Assembly (NCBI RefSeq): GCF_026340305.1
Contig: NZ_JAPEPI010000001.1
Location: forward strand, 2,418,001 to 2,482,000
Source of the DNA: Streptomyces sp. NBC_01381
Lineage (GTDB): Bacteria > Actinomycetota > Actinomycetes > Streptomycetales > Streptomycetaceae
Reading direction: 5' to 3'
Length of the DNA stretch: 64,000 bases
The notes under the pieces are model-generated. The model had not been told where the DNA came from and searched no databases. It saw nothing but the letters and a program-made list of their open reading frames with translations. Made by a program: the position numbers and the translations under genes. Positions 8,589 to 19,477 of the stretch are shown here, piece by piece (the first letter of the stretch is position 1; each line of letters opens with the position of its first letter).

Positions 8589-9572
8589 ATGGCCAGGAAG
8601 ACAGATACCGCCGACCCGCTCGCTCCCCTCACGCTCGCCGTGGGGCAGGAGGACCTTCTCCTCGACCGTGCCGTGCAGCAGGTGGTCGCCGCCGCCCGCG
8701 CATCCGACGCGGACACGGACGTACGCGACCTCACCCCCGATCAGCTGCAGCCCGGCACGCTCGCCGAGCTGACCAGCCCCTCGCTCTTCTCCGAGCGCAA
8801 GGTCGTGATCGTACGGAACGCGCAGGATCTGTCGGCCGACACGGTCAAGGACGTGAAGGCGTATCTCGGTTCGCCGGCCGAGGAGATCACCCTCGTCCTG
8901 CTGCACGCGGGCGGCGCCAAGGGCAAGGGCCTGCTCGACGCGGCCCGCAAGGCGGGGGCCCGTGAGGTCGCCTGCCCCAAGATGACCAAGGCCGCGGACC
9001 GGCTCTCGTTCGTACGGAGCGAGTTCCGCACGCTCGGCCGTTCGGCCACGCCTGAGGCCTGCCAGGCCCTGGTCGACTCGATCGGCAGCGATCTGCGGGA
9101 GCTGGCCTCCGCGGTGTCCCAGCTGGTGGCGGATGTCGAGGGCACGATCGACGAGGCGGTCGTCGGGCGGTACTACACGGGTCGTGCGGAGGCCTCCAGC
9201 TTCACGGTGGCCGACCGGGCCGTGGAGGGGCGGGCCGCGGAGGCGCTGGAAGCGTTGCGGTGGTCTTTGTCGACCGGCGTCGCGCCTGTTCTGATCACCA
9301 GTGCGTTGGCGCAGGCCGTGCGGGCGATCGGGAAGCTGTCCTCTGCGAGGGGCGGGCGGCCGGCTGACCTCGCTCGTGAGCTGGGGATGCCGCCCTGGAA
9401 GATCGATCGGGTTCGGCAGCAGATGCGGGGGTGGACGCCGGATGGGGTCGCCGCCGCGCTTACCGCTGTCGCGGCGGCCGATGCGGGGGTCAAGGGGGGC
9501 GGGGATGATCCTGAGTACGCCCTGGAGAAGGCTGTCGTCGCCATCGCTCGCGCCGCGCGGTCTCGCCGTTAG
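8589..9572 (+). CDS. holA: DNA polymerase III delta subunit (clamp-loader wrench)
   Basis: The protein is 327 aa, as expected. HolA opens the beta sliding clamp within the clamp-loader complex. Recognisable parts are LTLAVGQEDLLLDRAVQQVV at the N-terminus, the LTSPSLFSERKVVIVRNAQDL block of the AAA+-like domain, and the C-terminal collar helices (LARELGMPPWKIDRVRQQMR). ATG 8589 (MARKTDTADP) is chosen because an upstream in-frame ATG at 8553 would place the start inside the 17-bp tandem array. Flanking lepA and rpsT are its usual Streptomyces neighbours. Confidence 0.94.
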   Translation: MARKTDTADPLAPLTLAVGQEDLLLDRAVQQVVAAARASDADTDVRDLTPDQLQPGTLAELTSPSLFSERKVVIVRNAQDLSADTVKDVKAYLGSPAEEITLVLLHAGGAKGKGLLDAARKAGAREVACPKMTKAADRLSFVRSEFRTLGRSATPEACQALVDSIGSDLRELASAVSQLVADVEGTIDEAVVGRYYTGRAEASSFTVADRAVEGRAAEALEALRWSLSTGVAPVLITSALAQAVRAIGKLSSARGGRPADLARELGMPPWKIDRVRQQMRGWTPDGVAAALTAVAAADAGVKGGGDDPEYALEKAVVAIARAARSRR

Positions 9573-9608
9573 GCATCCGCCGGTTCGCTGACTGCGGGTC
9601 GGCTGTGG

Positions 9609-9681
9609 CTGGTCGCGCAGTTCCCCGCGCCCCTAAAGGGGCATACCCCACGGCAGCCAAACCCGCGCCCCTAAAGGGGCC
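9609..9681. repeat. Dispersed Streptomyces intergenic repeat (GCAGTTCCCCGCGCCCC family)
   Basis: TCGCGCAGTTCCCCGCGCCC followed by CTAAAGGGGC gives a short hairpin, and a second partial copy (CGCGCCCCTAAAGGGGC) follows at 9664-9680. Relatives occur at about 26931-26969, 47581-47618 (inverted) and 54999-55024. It lies between the convergent holA and rpsT genes. Confidence 0.85.
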
Positions 9682-9729
9682 CCCGCAGCTGAAGGGGCCG
9701 CCCCCGGCAGGTCAGCACCCAAACACAGC

Positions 9730-9758
9730 AATGCCCCCAGAGTGGGTCCGGGGGCATT
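9730..9758 (+). terminator. Probable holA terminator
   Basis: AATGCCCCC (9730-9738) pairs perfectly with GGGGGCATT (9750-9758) across an 11-nt loop, and AT ends flank the GC core. It probably works in both directions between convergent holA and rpsT. Confidence 0.75.
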
Positions 9759-9840
9759 GGCGCAGCGTGGCGTACTGCGGAGTCTGTCCGCGATTCGAGG
9801 TAGAGGGCTCGAATTACCCTCGCGGGAGGATTGATCAGCG

Positions 9841-9856
9841 CCCCGGCGAGCCGGGG
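9841..9856 (-). terminator. Probable rpsT terminator
   Basis: The hairpin CCCCGG-CGAG-CCGGGG begins just beyond the rpsT stop. The adjacent AGGGC-TTCA-GCCCT (9859-9872) overlaps the stop codon and could stack on it. The 9573-9864 gap otherwise holds only the repeats and the holA hairpin; I see no gene there. Confidence 0.65.
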
Positions 9857-9864
9857 CAAGGGCT

Positions 9865-10131
9865 TCAGCCCTGGAGGGTCGAGACCTTCGAAGCAAGCGC
9901 CGACTTCTTGTTGGCGGCCTGGTTCTTGTGGATGACGCCCTTGGAGACGGCCTTGTCGAGCTGGCGCGAAGCCTCGCGCGTCGCCTCGACGGCCTTCTGG
10001 GTGTCACCCGCGGCAACGGCCTCGCGGGCCTTGCGGATCGCGGTCTTCAGGGAAGACTTGACCGCCTTGTTGCGCTGACGCGCCTTCTCGTTGGTCTTGA
10101 TCCGCTTGATCTGGGACTTGATGTTCGCCAC
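9865..10131 (-). CDS. rpsT: 30S ribosomal protein S20
   Basis: The protein is 88 aa with the invariant [20 protein letters not shown] start and the [14 protein letters not shown] helix. S20 binds the 5' domain of 16S rRNA. It is transcribed away from lepA, as in other Streptomyces. The 20 bp before the start contain CAGGTTCAGG-type sequence on the plus strand and a tandem 11-mer (see 10152-10173), which will be in or near the mRNA leader where S20 autoregulation operates in other bacteria. Confidence 0.98.
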   Translation of the reverse strand: MANIKSQIKRIKTNEKARQRNKAVKSSLKTAIRKAREAVAAGDTQKAVEATREASRQLDKAVSKGVIHKNQAANKKSALASKVSTLQG

Positions 10132-10151
10132 GAAAGAGCCTTTTCAGGTTC

Positions 10152-10173
10152 AGGTACTGCAGAGGTACTGCAG
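10152..10173. repeat. Perfect tandem 11-mer in the rpsT leader
   Basis: AGGTACTGCAG is repeated twice without a gap, about 20-42 bp upstream of the rpsT start (CTGCAGTACCT on the coding strand). Each unit carries a PstI-like CTGCAG palindrome. It could be a duplicated protein or RNA recognition element. Confidence 0.85.
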
Positions 10174-10389
10174 ATGAGTTTTTTTGACACGTGCCTCAGA
10201 ACCGAGAGGGCCAGGAGACACAGCTGCCCAGATTACCAGCCGCCCCGCGACCGGCCCAATCCGGGCGTGGCCCCCGCCGCGAGCGGCCCACACCTGGCCC
10301 AGTGCCCCACCCATGGGACCATGGAACCTACGTATCGATCCGGAGATCCGACCCCGAGGCGACAGGCGCCTCAAGAGACAGGACCCTGC

Positions 10390-12261
<1,872 letters not shown>

Positions 12262-12312
12262 TCCCGGCAACCCCGGGAAGTATCAGACGCCCCGCCCGAC
12301 GCGGGCATCACG

Positions 12313-12346
12313 ACGGGTCCGTCGCGCTTTTGCGCGGCGGACCCGT
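12313..12346 (+). terminator. lepA terminator
   Basis: ACGGGTCCGTCGCGC pairs with GCGCGGCGGACCCGT around a TTTT loop: 15 pairs with one G-T wobble, followed by TCTGTAT. It is the strongest hairpin in this part of the window. Confidence 0.85.
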
Positions 12347-12397
12347 TCTGTATGAGGTGGCAGGCAGAAGCTGTAGGAAGTGACAGGCAGAAGGCCC

Positions 12398-12457
12398 TTA
12401 CGCAGCGGGCTTCGGCGCTCTACTCTGATCACCACTCGCAGGTTACTCGCAAGTTAA
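12398..12457 (+). promoter_or_regulatory. Promoter and candidate operator of the acyl-CoA ligase gene
   Basis: TTACGC (12398-12403) and TACTCT (12421-12426) have 17-bp spacing. Immediately after the expected start point lie tandem 11-mers ACTCGCAGGTT (12434-12444) and ACTCGCAAGTT (12445-12455). Within them TTACTCGCAAGTTAA is a near-palindrome of the kind bound by TetR-family regulators of fatty-acid genes. The position over the +1 region would allow repression. The regulator is not in this window. Confidence 0.45.
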
Positions 12458-12529
12458 ACAAGCAGCCGCCAGAGCAAATCAAGCAGGCCGCCAGCCAGTC
12501 GCCGCACTGTCGCGGGCCCGGAGGATGTC

Positions 12530-14419
12530 GTGAGCGACACACAGACCTTGATCGAGAACCGTCCGCCGTCCGTGGCGCATCTCTTCCTGGAGCGCGTGGC
12601 TGCCACGCCGGACGCCGAGGCCTACCGCTATCCCGTGCCGGCGGCCGCCGGCGAGGGCCCCGACGACTGGAAGTCGCTGAGCTGGGCGCAGGCCGCCGAG
12701 CGCGTCTACGCCATCGCCGCTGGCCTGATCGACCTCGGCCTCGCGCCCGAGGACCGGGTGGCCCTCGCCTCGTCGACCCGGGTCGAGTGGATCCTCTCCG
12801 ACCTCGGCATCCTCTGCGCCGGCGCGGCCACCACCACGGTGTATCCGCAGACCAACGCCGAGGAGTCCACCTACATCCTGGCCGACTCCGGCAGCCGGGT
12901 GCTGATCGCCGAGAACGCCGAGCAGCTCGCCAAGGCGCGCGAGAAGCGGGCCGAGCTGCCCGAGCTCAAGCACGTCGTGGTGATCGACACCGAGGGCGCC
13001 GAGCCCGTCGACGGCGACCCCGAAGGCTGGCTGCTCACGCTCGCCGACCTGGAGGCGCGCGGCGCCGCCCACCTGGAGAAGAACCCGGAGGCGGTCAAGG
13101 AGCGGATCGCCGCCATCACCAAGGACCAGCTCGCCACGATCATCTACACCTCCGGCACCACGGGTAAGCCCAAGGGCGTGCGGCTGCCGCAGGACAACTG
13201 GTCGTACATGGCGAAGGCCATTGCCTCGACCGGCCTGCTCGGCCCCGACGACGTGCAGTACCTGTGGCTGCCGCTCGCGCATGTCTTCGGCAAGGTGCTG
13301 ACCTCCGGGCAGATCGAGCTCGGACACGTCACCGCCGTCGACGGCCGCGTGGACAAGATCATCGAGAACCTTCCGGTGGTGCAGCCGACGTACATGGCGG
13401 CCGTGCCCCGCATCTTCGAGAAGGTCTACAACGGCGTCGCGGCCAAGGCGCGGGCCGGCGGCGGCGCCAAATACAAGATCTTCCTGTGGGCGGCCGATGT
13501 CTCCCGCGAGTACGCGAAGGTCAGCCAGGACAACTTCCGCAGGACCGGCAACGCCTCGGTGCCCTTCGGGCTCGGCGCCAAGCACAAGGTCGCCGACGCG
13601 CTCGTCTACTCCAAGCTGCGGGAGGCCTTCGGCGGACGGCTGCGCGCCGCCGTCTCCGGCTCGGCCGCGCTCGCGCCGGAGATCGGCTACTTCTTCGCCG
13701 GCGCGGGCATCCACATCCTGGAGGGCTACGGCCTGACCGAGTCCTCCGCGGCCTCCTTCGTGAACCCCGGCGAGGCCTACCGCACCGGCACCGTCGGCAA
13801 GCCGCTGCCCGGCACCGAGGTCCGGATCGCCGACGACGGCGAGATCCTGCTGCGCGGCCCCGGCATCATGGAGGGCTACCACGGCCTGCCGGACAAGACG
13901 GCCGAGGTGCTCGAATCCGACGGCTGGTTCCACACCGGGGACATCGGCGAGCTGTCCCCCGACGGGTACCTGAAGATCACCGACCGCAAGAAGGACCTCA
14001 TCAAGACGTCCGGCGGCAAGTACATCGCGCCCGCCGAGGTCGAGGGCCAGTTCAAGGCCGTGTGCCCGTACGTCTCCAACATCCTGGTGCACGGCGCCGA
14101 CCGGAACTTCTGCACCGCCCTGATCGCCCTCGACGAGCCCGCCATCCTGGACTGGGCCAAGGAGAACGGTCTGGAGGGCAAGAGCTACGCCGACGTGGTC
14201 GCCGCCCCGGCGACGGTCGCGCTCATCGAGGGCTATGTGAAGCAGCTCAACGAAGGCCTGCAGCGCTGGCAGACCGTCAAGAAGTTCAAGCTGCTCCCGC
14301 GCGACCTGGACATCGAGCACGGCGAACTGACGCCCAGCCTCAAGCTGAAGCGCCCGGTCGTCGAGCGCGAGTACCAGCACCTGATCGACGAGATGTACGC
14401 GGGCTCGCGCGAGGCCTGA
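12530..14419 (+). CDS. Long-chain fatty-acid-CoA ligase (FadD15-like AMP-binding enzyme)
   Basis: The protein is 629 aa from GTG 12530, with a GGAGG ribosome site about 6 nt upstream. It activates fatty acids to acyl-CoA through an acyl-adenylate. Motifs in order are YTSGTTGKPKG (P-loop-like, about residue 206), EGYGLTESS (about 398), HTGDIGE (about 467) and LKITDRKKDLIKTSGGKYIA near the hinge. Length and motifs match the actinobacterial FadD15 group rather than short acyl ligases. It stands alone between the lepA terminator and a bidirectional terminator at 14435. A candidate TetR-type operator lies in its promoter. Confidence 0.93.
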   Translation: MSDTQTLIENRPPSVAHLFLERVAATPDAEAYRYPVPAAAGEGPDDWKSLSWAQAAERVYAIAAGLIDLGLAPEDRVALASSTRVEWILSDLGILCAGAATTTVYPQTNAEESTYILADSGSRVLIAENAEQLAKAREKRAELPELKHVVVIDTEGAEPVDGDPEGWLLTLADLEARGAAHLEKNPEAVKERIAAITKDQLATIIYTSGTTGKPKGVRLPQDNWSYMAKAIASTGLLGPDDVQYLWLPLAHVFGKVLTSGQIELGHVTAVDGRVDKIIENLPVVQPTYMAAVPRIFEKVYNGVAAKARAGGGAKYKIFLWAADVSREYAKVSQDNFRRTGNASVPFGLGAKHKVADALVYSKLREAFGGRLRAAVSGSAALAPEIGYFFAGAGIHILEGYGLTESSAASFVNPGEAYRTGTVGKPLPGTEVRIADDGEILLRGPGIMEGYHGLPDKTAEVLESDGWFHTGDIGELSPDGYLKITDRKKDLIKTSGGKYIAPAEVEGQFKAVCPYVSNILVHGADRNFCTALIALDEPAILDWAKENGLEGKSYADVVAAPATVALIEGYVKQLNEGLQRWQTVKKFKLLPRDLDIEHGELTPSLKLKRPVVEREYQHLIDEMYAGSREA

Positions 14420-14434
14420 GCCTCAACTCCCGCA

Positions 14435-14488
14435 CGCGGACGGGGTGTTCACGGGGCTTCGTGGCCCTCACCTGCCACCCCGTCCGCG
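14435..14488. terminator. Bidirectional terminator between convergent genes
   Basis: CGCGGACGGGGTG (14435-14447) and CACCCCGTCCGCG (14476-14488) form a perfect 13-bp stem with an inner CACG/CGTG hairpin. The right arm overlaps the last codons of the receiver gene, so one structure can stop both transcripts. Confidence 0.75.
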
Positions 14489-15055
14489 CCGCATCTCCTT
14501 CACCATCTCCTCCATGTGCGTCACATGGTGGCGCAGTTCAAGGACGTCCTTGAGGCTGCTGGCGGCCATGTGCGTCTCGATCGCCGCGAGGCGCGCCGCC
14601 AGCTCGTCGAACTGCTGCTGCTCGCGCGCCAGGATGCGCTCCAACTGCTGGTTCTTGCGGTGCAGTTCGAGGAAGACGGTGACCTTGGCGCGCAGCACCC
14701 AGGGGTCGAACGGCTTGGTGAGGTAGTCGGCGGCGCCCGTCGCGTAGCCGCGGAAGGCGTACCCCGCGTCGTTGTCCGTGCCCGTCAGAAAGATGATGGG
14801 TACGTCCTTGGTCTGGTCGAGCCGTTTGATGTTCGACGCGGTCTCGAAGCCGTCCATCCCCGGCATCCGTACGTCCAGGAGGATCACGGCGAATCGTTGC
14901 CGCAGGATCGCCTTCATTGCCTCCTCGCCCGAACGGGCGCGTACCAGTGGTTCGTTGAGCGACCCCAGAACGGCTTCGAGCGCCATCAGATTGTCCTCCA
15001 TGTCATCGACAAGGAGGATGCTCGCGCGGTTGTCGTTCATGACCTCAGTGCTCAT
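14468..15055 (-). CDS. Stand-alone response regulator (receiver plus coiled-coil tail)
   Basis: The protein is 195 aa. The receiver (residues about 12-130) has acidic pocket D17/D18, phosphoacceptor D61 in LLDVRMPGMDG, and the conserved Thr and Lys in FLTGTD and LTKPF. The rest (FLELHRKNQQLERILAREQQ onward) is a heptad-like helix with no DNA-binding domain, so it probably acts by protein contact. It begins 12 bp after the hybrid kinase stop and is surely its operon partner. The arrangement is like OsaA, the receiver partner of the OsaB kinase in Streptomyces osmoadaptation, but that assignment is by layout only. Confidence 0.9.
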   Translation of the reverse strand: MSTEVMNDNRASILLVDDMEDNLMALEAVLGSLNEPLVRARSGEEAMKAILRQRFAVILLDVRMPGMDGFETASNIKRLDQTKDVPIIFLTGTDNDAGYAFRGYATGAADYLTKPFDPWVLRAKVTVFLELHRKNQQLERILAREQQQFDELAARLAAIETHMAASSLKDVLELRHHVTHMEEMVKEMRRGRGGR

Positions 15056-15067
15056 GGTGACGGTGCC

Positions 15068-18000
15068 TCACTCGGACCTCGGCGGAACAGCGCTCTCCCC
15101 TGGTGCGCGCGGCTGCTCCGGGACAACGGGTTTCTCGGGTGGTGTGGTGGCCGGCGCGGACAGCTCCACCGCGGCCGCACCGCCCTCGGGGGCCAGCAGG
15201 GCGCAGGCCACGCTGAGCAGTTGGTCCACATCCACGGGCTTGGGTACGTAGTCGGTGGCGCCCTGCGCGATCGCCTTCTCGCGGTCGCCGGGCATCGCCT
15301 TGGCGGTCAGCGCGATGATGGGGAGGCCGGACCAGCGCGGGGTGCGGCGGATCGCGGCGATCGTTTCGTAGCCGTCCATCTCCGGCATCATGATGTCCAT
15401 CAGGACGATGTCGACGTCCGGGTTGCGCTCCAGGGTCTCGATGCCCTCGCGGCCGTTCTCCGCGTACAGGACCGGCATGCCCACCCGGCTCAGTACGTGT
15501 GTCAGCGCGAACACATTGCGGATGTCGTCGTCCACGATGAGCACCCGGCGGCCGCGAAGCACCCGGCCCGCCCGGCCGTCGCGGTACTCCTCCAGCTTGG
15601 TGGGCGTGGGCCAGTTGTCGCCCTGGTCGCGGAAGGTGTGCGGGGACATGGCGGCCGCCTGGTCCTCCGGGGGCGGCGGGGCGTTGGTCCGGGCCGCCGC
15701 GTACGCCACCGCGGCGGCGCCGTGTCCGGGGTGCACCACGGGGATGTACAGCGTGAAGGTGGAACCCTGGCCGGGGCTGCTCTCCGCGGTGATGCGGCCG
15801 CCGAGGAGTCCGGCGATCTCGCGGCTGATGGAGAGGCCGAGGCCGGTGCCGCCGTACTTGCGGTTGGTGGTGCCGTCGGCCTGCTGGAACGCCTCGAAGA
15901 TGACGGGGAGTTGCTCGGGAGGGATGCCGATGCCGGTGTCCTTGACGGCGAAGCCGATCAGGTCGTCGCTGTCCTGGCGCGGCCGGTCGGCGGGGTGCTT
16001 GACGCGGGTCACGCGCAGCTCGACGCGGCCGCTCGCGGTGAACTTGACCGCGTTCGACAGGAGGTTGCGCAGGATCTGCTGGAGGCGCTGCTCGTCGGAG
16101 AACATCTCGCGCGGCACGTCCTCGCCGACCGACACGTCGAAGGCGAGACCGCGGTCGAGGGTGAGCGGGCGGAACGTCGCGTGGACGTAGTCGAGGACCT
16201 TGATGAGGGGGAGGCTCTTGGGGCGCACGTCCATCCGGCCCGCCTCGATCTTCGACAGGTCCAGGATGTCGTTGATGAGCTGGAGAAGGTCCGAGCCCGA
16301 GCGGTGGATGGTCGTCGCGAACTGGACCTCCTGGTCCGAGAGATGGTCGTCGGGGTTGTCGGAGAGCAGCCGGGCCAGGATGAGCAGCGAGTTCAGCGGG
16401 GTGCGCAGCTCGTGCGACATGTTCGCGAGGAACTCCGACTTGTACTGCGACGACGTGGCGAGCAGCGCCGCCTTCTCCTCCAGTTCGGCATTGGAGCGCT
16501 GCAACTCGGCCTGCTGGAGCTGGAGTTCGTCCGAGCGGTCCTGCAGCTGGGTGGCGAGCCGCTGGGACTCGCTGAGCAGTGATTCCGTACGGGAGTTGGC
16601 GATGATGGTGTTGATCGCGACGCCGATGGTGCTCACGAACTGGTCGAAGAACGCCAGGTGGACGTCGGAGAAGCGGGAGAACGTGGCCAGCTCGATCACG
16701 CCGAGCAGCTTGTCCTCGAAGAGGATCGGGATGATCACGAGGCTGGCCGGTGTTGCGTCCCCGAGCCCCGAGGTGATCTTGATGTAGTCGGGCGGCACCT
16801 CGTCGACGAGGATCCGCTTCTTCTCGAGCGCCGCCTGCCGCACCAGACCGTGCGCGGGCATCGCGCCGGTGTCGACGACCGAGCCCTGCGCCGAGCCGTA
16901 TCCGGCGATGAAGGCGAGCCCCTTGACCGGCGGAGTCTGCGGCGTCGCGCTGTCCTCGGCGTCCGGGTCGGCCAGGAAGAACGCGCCGTACTGGGCGTTC
17001 ACCAGCGGGGTCAGCTCCCGCAGGATCAGATCGGCGACCTCCATCAGGTCGCGGTGGCCCTGCATCAGGCCCGCCAGACGGGCCAGGTTGGACTCCAGCC
17101 AGTCCTTGGCGCGGGTGGTCTCGCGGAGGTTGGACACCATCAGGTTGATGTTGTCCTTGAGTTCGGAGACCTCGCCGCGGGTCTCGACCGTGATGGAGCG
17201 GGTCATGTCGCCCTGGGCGACGGCGGACGCGACCTCGGCGATCGCGCGGACCTGGGTGGTGAGGTTGAGGGCCAGCTCGTTCACGTTCGTCGTCAGGCGC
17301 TTCCACGTGCCGTAGACGCCCTCGACCCTTGCCTGGCCGCCCAGTTGACCCTCGGAGCCGACCTCGCGGGCGACCCGGGTGACCTCGGAGGAGAACGAGG
17401 ACAGCGTGTCCACCATGGTGTTGATGGTGGTCTTCAGCTCCAGGATCTCGCCGCGCGCGTCGACGTCGATCTTCTTGGACAGGTCGCCCTCGGCGACCGC
17501 CGTCGCGACCTGCGCGATGTTGCGGACCTGGCCGGTGAGGTTGTCCGCCATGTAGTTGACGTTGTCCGTGAGGTCCTTCCACACGCCCGATACGCCGAGG
17601 ACCTGGGCCCGGCCGCCGAGCCGCCCGTCCGTGCCGACCTCGCGGGCCACCCGCGTCACCTCGTCGGCGAAGGCCCGCAGCTGTTCCACCATCGTGTTGA
17701 CGGTGTCCTTCAGCTCCAGGATCTCGCCGCGCGCCGTCACCGTGATCATCTTGGACAGATCGCCGTTGGCGACGGCCGTCGTCACCTGTGCGATGTTCCG
17801 CACCTGCGACGTCAGGTTCAGCGCCATGAAGTTGACGTTGTCGGTGAGGTCTTTCCATACGCCGGAGACCCCGCGCACCTGCGCCTGACCGCCGAGGTTG
17901 CCTTCTGTGCCGACCTCGCGCGCCACCCGTGTCACCTCGTCGGCGAACGCGGAGAGCTGGTCGACCATCGTGTTGATCGTCGACTTCAGTTCGAGGATCT

Positions 18001-19375
18001 CGCCCTTCGCCTCGACCGTGATCTTCTTGCCGAGGTCGCCCTGGGCGACGGCCGTCGACACCAGCGCGATGTTGCGGACCTGCGAAGTGAGGTTGTCCGC
18101 CATGAAGTTGACGTTGTCGGTGAGGTCCTTCCAGACCCCTGACACCCCGCGCACCTGAGCACGCCCGCCCAGATTGCCTTCCGTGCCGACCTCGCGCGCC
18201 ACCCGTGTCACCTCGTCGGCGAACGCGGAGAGCTGGTCGACCATCGTGTTGACCGTCGACTTCAGCTCCAGGATCTCGCCCCGCGCGTCGACGGTGATCT
18301 TCTGGCTCAGATCGCCGTTCGCGACGGCGGTCGTCACCTGTGCGATGTTCCGTACCTGCGAAGTGAGGTTGGAGGCCATGAAGTTGACGTTGTCGGTGAG
18401 ATCCTTCCAGACCCCCGACACACCCCGCGCCTGCGCCCGGCCGCCGAGCTGACCCTCCGTGCCGACCTCGCGCGCCACCCGCGTCACCTCGGCCGCGAAC
18501 GCGGAGAGCTGGTCGACCATCGTGTTCACGGTGAGCTTCAGCTCAAGCAGCTCGCCCGTCGCCTCGACCGTCACCGTACGCGTCAGGTCGCCCTGCGCCA
18601 CCGCCGTCGTCACCAGGGCGATGTCCCGGACCTGGGCGGTGAGCCGGGACGCCATCGTGTTGACGGCCTCCGTCACGTCCCGCCAACTCCCGGACAAGCC
18701 ACGGACTTTGGCACGCCCGCCGAGCCGCCCTTCCGTGCCGACCTCGCGCGCGACCCGGGTGACCTCGCCCGTGAAGAGCGACAGCTGGTCGACCATCGTG
18801 TTCACCGCGCGGCCCAGGCGCCGCAGATCGCCCCGCAGTTCACGCGAGCCGTCGTGCAGGTCCACACGCTGGGTGAGGTCGCCGCCCGCGACCGCGTTCA
18901 GGACGCGCGTGGCGTTGGCCGCCGGCGCGACCAGCGAGTTGAGCAGCGAGTTCACGTTCATGACGCGGGTGGTCCAGCTGCCCTGTCCGGGGCTCGCCGA
19001 GAACCGTTCGTCGAGGTGGCCGTGGCGGATGATCTCCCGGCGTACGCGGGTGAGTTCGCTGTCGAAGTGGAGCGAGCGGTCCAGCATCTCGTTGAACACC
19101 GTGTGCAGCTCGGCGGCCAGGCCGCCACCGGTCACCGCGGTCTTGGTGAAGTCCCCGTCCCGCGCGGCCCGCATCGCCGCCAGGAGGGAACGCAGATCGG
19201 AGGTCAGCTCCGCGGAGCTCTCGACGGATGCGGCCGTGTTTTCGACGGATACGGCCGTGCTTTCGACAGACATGACCGTGTCCTCGACGGGTGTGACCGT
19301 GACCGGATCCGGCACGGGTATCGGAGCCGGAATCTGACCGAAACCGAGCGCAGGCATACCACTGTTCTCACTCAT
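15068..19375 (-). CDS. Soluble poly-HAMP hybrid sensor histidine kinase
   Basis: The protein is 1435 aa from ATG 19375; upstream open frame lacks homology. No transmembrane segment is visible, so it is cytoplasmic. Residues about 60-740 are a chain of HAMP units, the central six copies 92 residues each ([12 protein letters not shown]...[12 protein letters not shown]). A GAF domain (about 760-910), a coiled coil, HisKA with H988 in [11 protein letters not shown], HATPase_c ([26 protein letters not shown]) and a C-terminal receiver with D1327 in [11 protein letters not shown] follow. It resembles the fungal group III kinases and Streptomyces OsaB in design. The receiver protein lies 12 bp downstream and the phosphatase is divergent across about 100 bp. 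Confidence 0.94.
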   Translation of the reverse strand: MSENSGMPALGFGQIPAPIPVPDPVTVTPVEDTVMSVESTAVSVENTAASVESSAELTSDLRSLLAAMRAARDGDFTKTAVTGGGLAAELHTVFNEMLDRSLHFDSELTRVRREIIRHGHLDERFSASPGQGSWTTRVMNVNSLLNSLVAPAANATRVLNAVAGGDLTQRVDLHDGSRELRGDLRRLGRAVNTMVDQLSLFTGEVTRVAREVGTEGRLGGRAKVRGLSGSWRDVTEAVNTMASRLTAQVRDIALVTTAVAQGDLTRTVTVEATGELLELKLTVNTMVDQLSAFAAEVTRVAREVGTEGQLGGRAQARGVSGVWKDLTDNVNFMASNLTSQVRNIAQVTTAVANGDLSQKITVDARGEILELKSTVNTMVDQLSAFADEVTRVAREVGTEGNLGGRAQVRGVSGVWKDLTDNVNFMADNLTSQVRNIALVSTAVAQGDLGKKITVEAKGEILELKSTINTMVDQLSAFADEVTRVAREVGTEGNLGGQAQVRGVSGVWKDLTDNVNFMALNLTSQVRNIAQVTTAVANGDLSKMITVTARGEILELKDTVNTMVEQLRAFADEVTRVAREVGTDGRLGGRAQVLGVSGVWKDLTDNVNYMADNLTGQVRNIAQVATAVAEGDLSKKIDVDARGEILELKTTINTMVDTLSSFSSEVTRVAREVGSEGQLGGQARVEGVYGTWKRLTTNVNELALNLTTQVRAIAEVASAVAQGDMTRSITVETRGEVSELKDNINLMVSNLRETTRAKDWLESNLARLAGLMQGHRDLMEVADLILRELTPLVNAQYGAFFLADPDAEDSATPQTPPVKGLAFIAGYGSAQGSVVDTGAMPAHGLVRQAALEKKRILVDEVPPDYIKITSGLGDATPASLVIIPILFEDKLLGVIELATFSRFSDVHLAFFDQFVSTIGVAINTIIANSRTESLLSESQRLATQLQDRSDELQLQQAELQRSNAELEEKAALLATSSQYKSEFLANMSHELRTPLNSLLILARLLSDNPDDHLSDQEVQFATTIHRSGSDLLQLINDILDLSKIEAGRMDVRPKSLPLIKVLDYVHATFRPLTLDRGLAFDVSVGEDVPREMFSDEQRLQQILRNLLSNAVKFTASGRVELRVTRVKHPADRPRQDSDDLIGFAVKDTGIGIPPEQLPVIFEAFQQADGTTNRKYGGTGLGLSISREIAGLLGGRITAESSPGQGSTFTLYIPVVHPGHGAAAVAYAAARTNAPPPPEDQAAAMSPHTFRDQGDNWPTPTKLEEYRDGRAGRVLRGRRVLIVDDDIRNVFALTHVLSRVGMPVLYAENGREGIETLERNPDVDIVLMDIMMPEMDGYETIAAIRRTPRWSGLPIIALTAKAMPGDREKAIAQGATDYVPKPVDVDQLLSVACALLAPEGGAAAVELSAPATTPPEKPVVPEQPRAPGESAVPPRSE
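17140..18790. repeat. 276-bp periodic repeat encoding the HAMP array
   Basis: The plus-strand motif CCGACCTCGCG recurs at 17358, 17634, 17910, 18186, 18462 and 18738, exactly 276 bp apart. The repeats code for six 92-residue units of the kinase. Inner copies are the most alike in DNA sequence, suggesting recent homogenisation, and this stretch is prone to unequal recombination and assembly error. Confidence 0.95.
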
Positions 19376-19477
19376 AACGGCCCACTTCAGTAACTCGGTG
19401 CTTATGGGCGTGGCCAGTCTGTCACTCTGTCCGTGTCGCCTGAGGCGTATTCGACCGAACTGCTCAGGAGCCGAAAC

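Noticed and set aside
9770..9835. A tRNA-like stretch around GAGGGCTCGAATTACCCTCG upstream of the rpsT terminator.
   Set aside because: It has no full cloverleaf, no GTTCGA-type T-loop and no acceptor stem of seven pairs.
17140..18790. Regular spaced repeats considered as a possible CRISPR or satellite array.
   Set aside because: The 276-bp unit is coding throughout and matches HAMP protein repeats.
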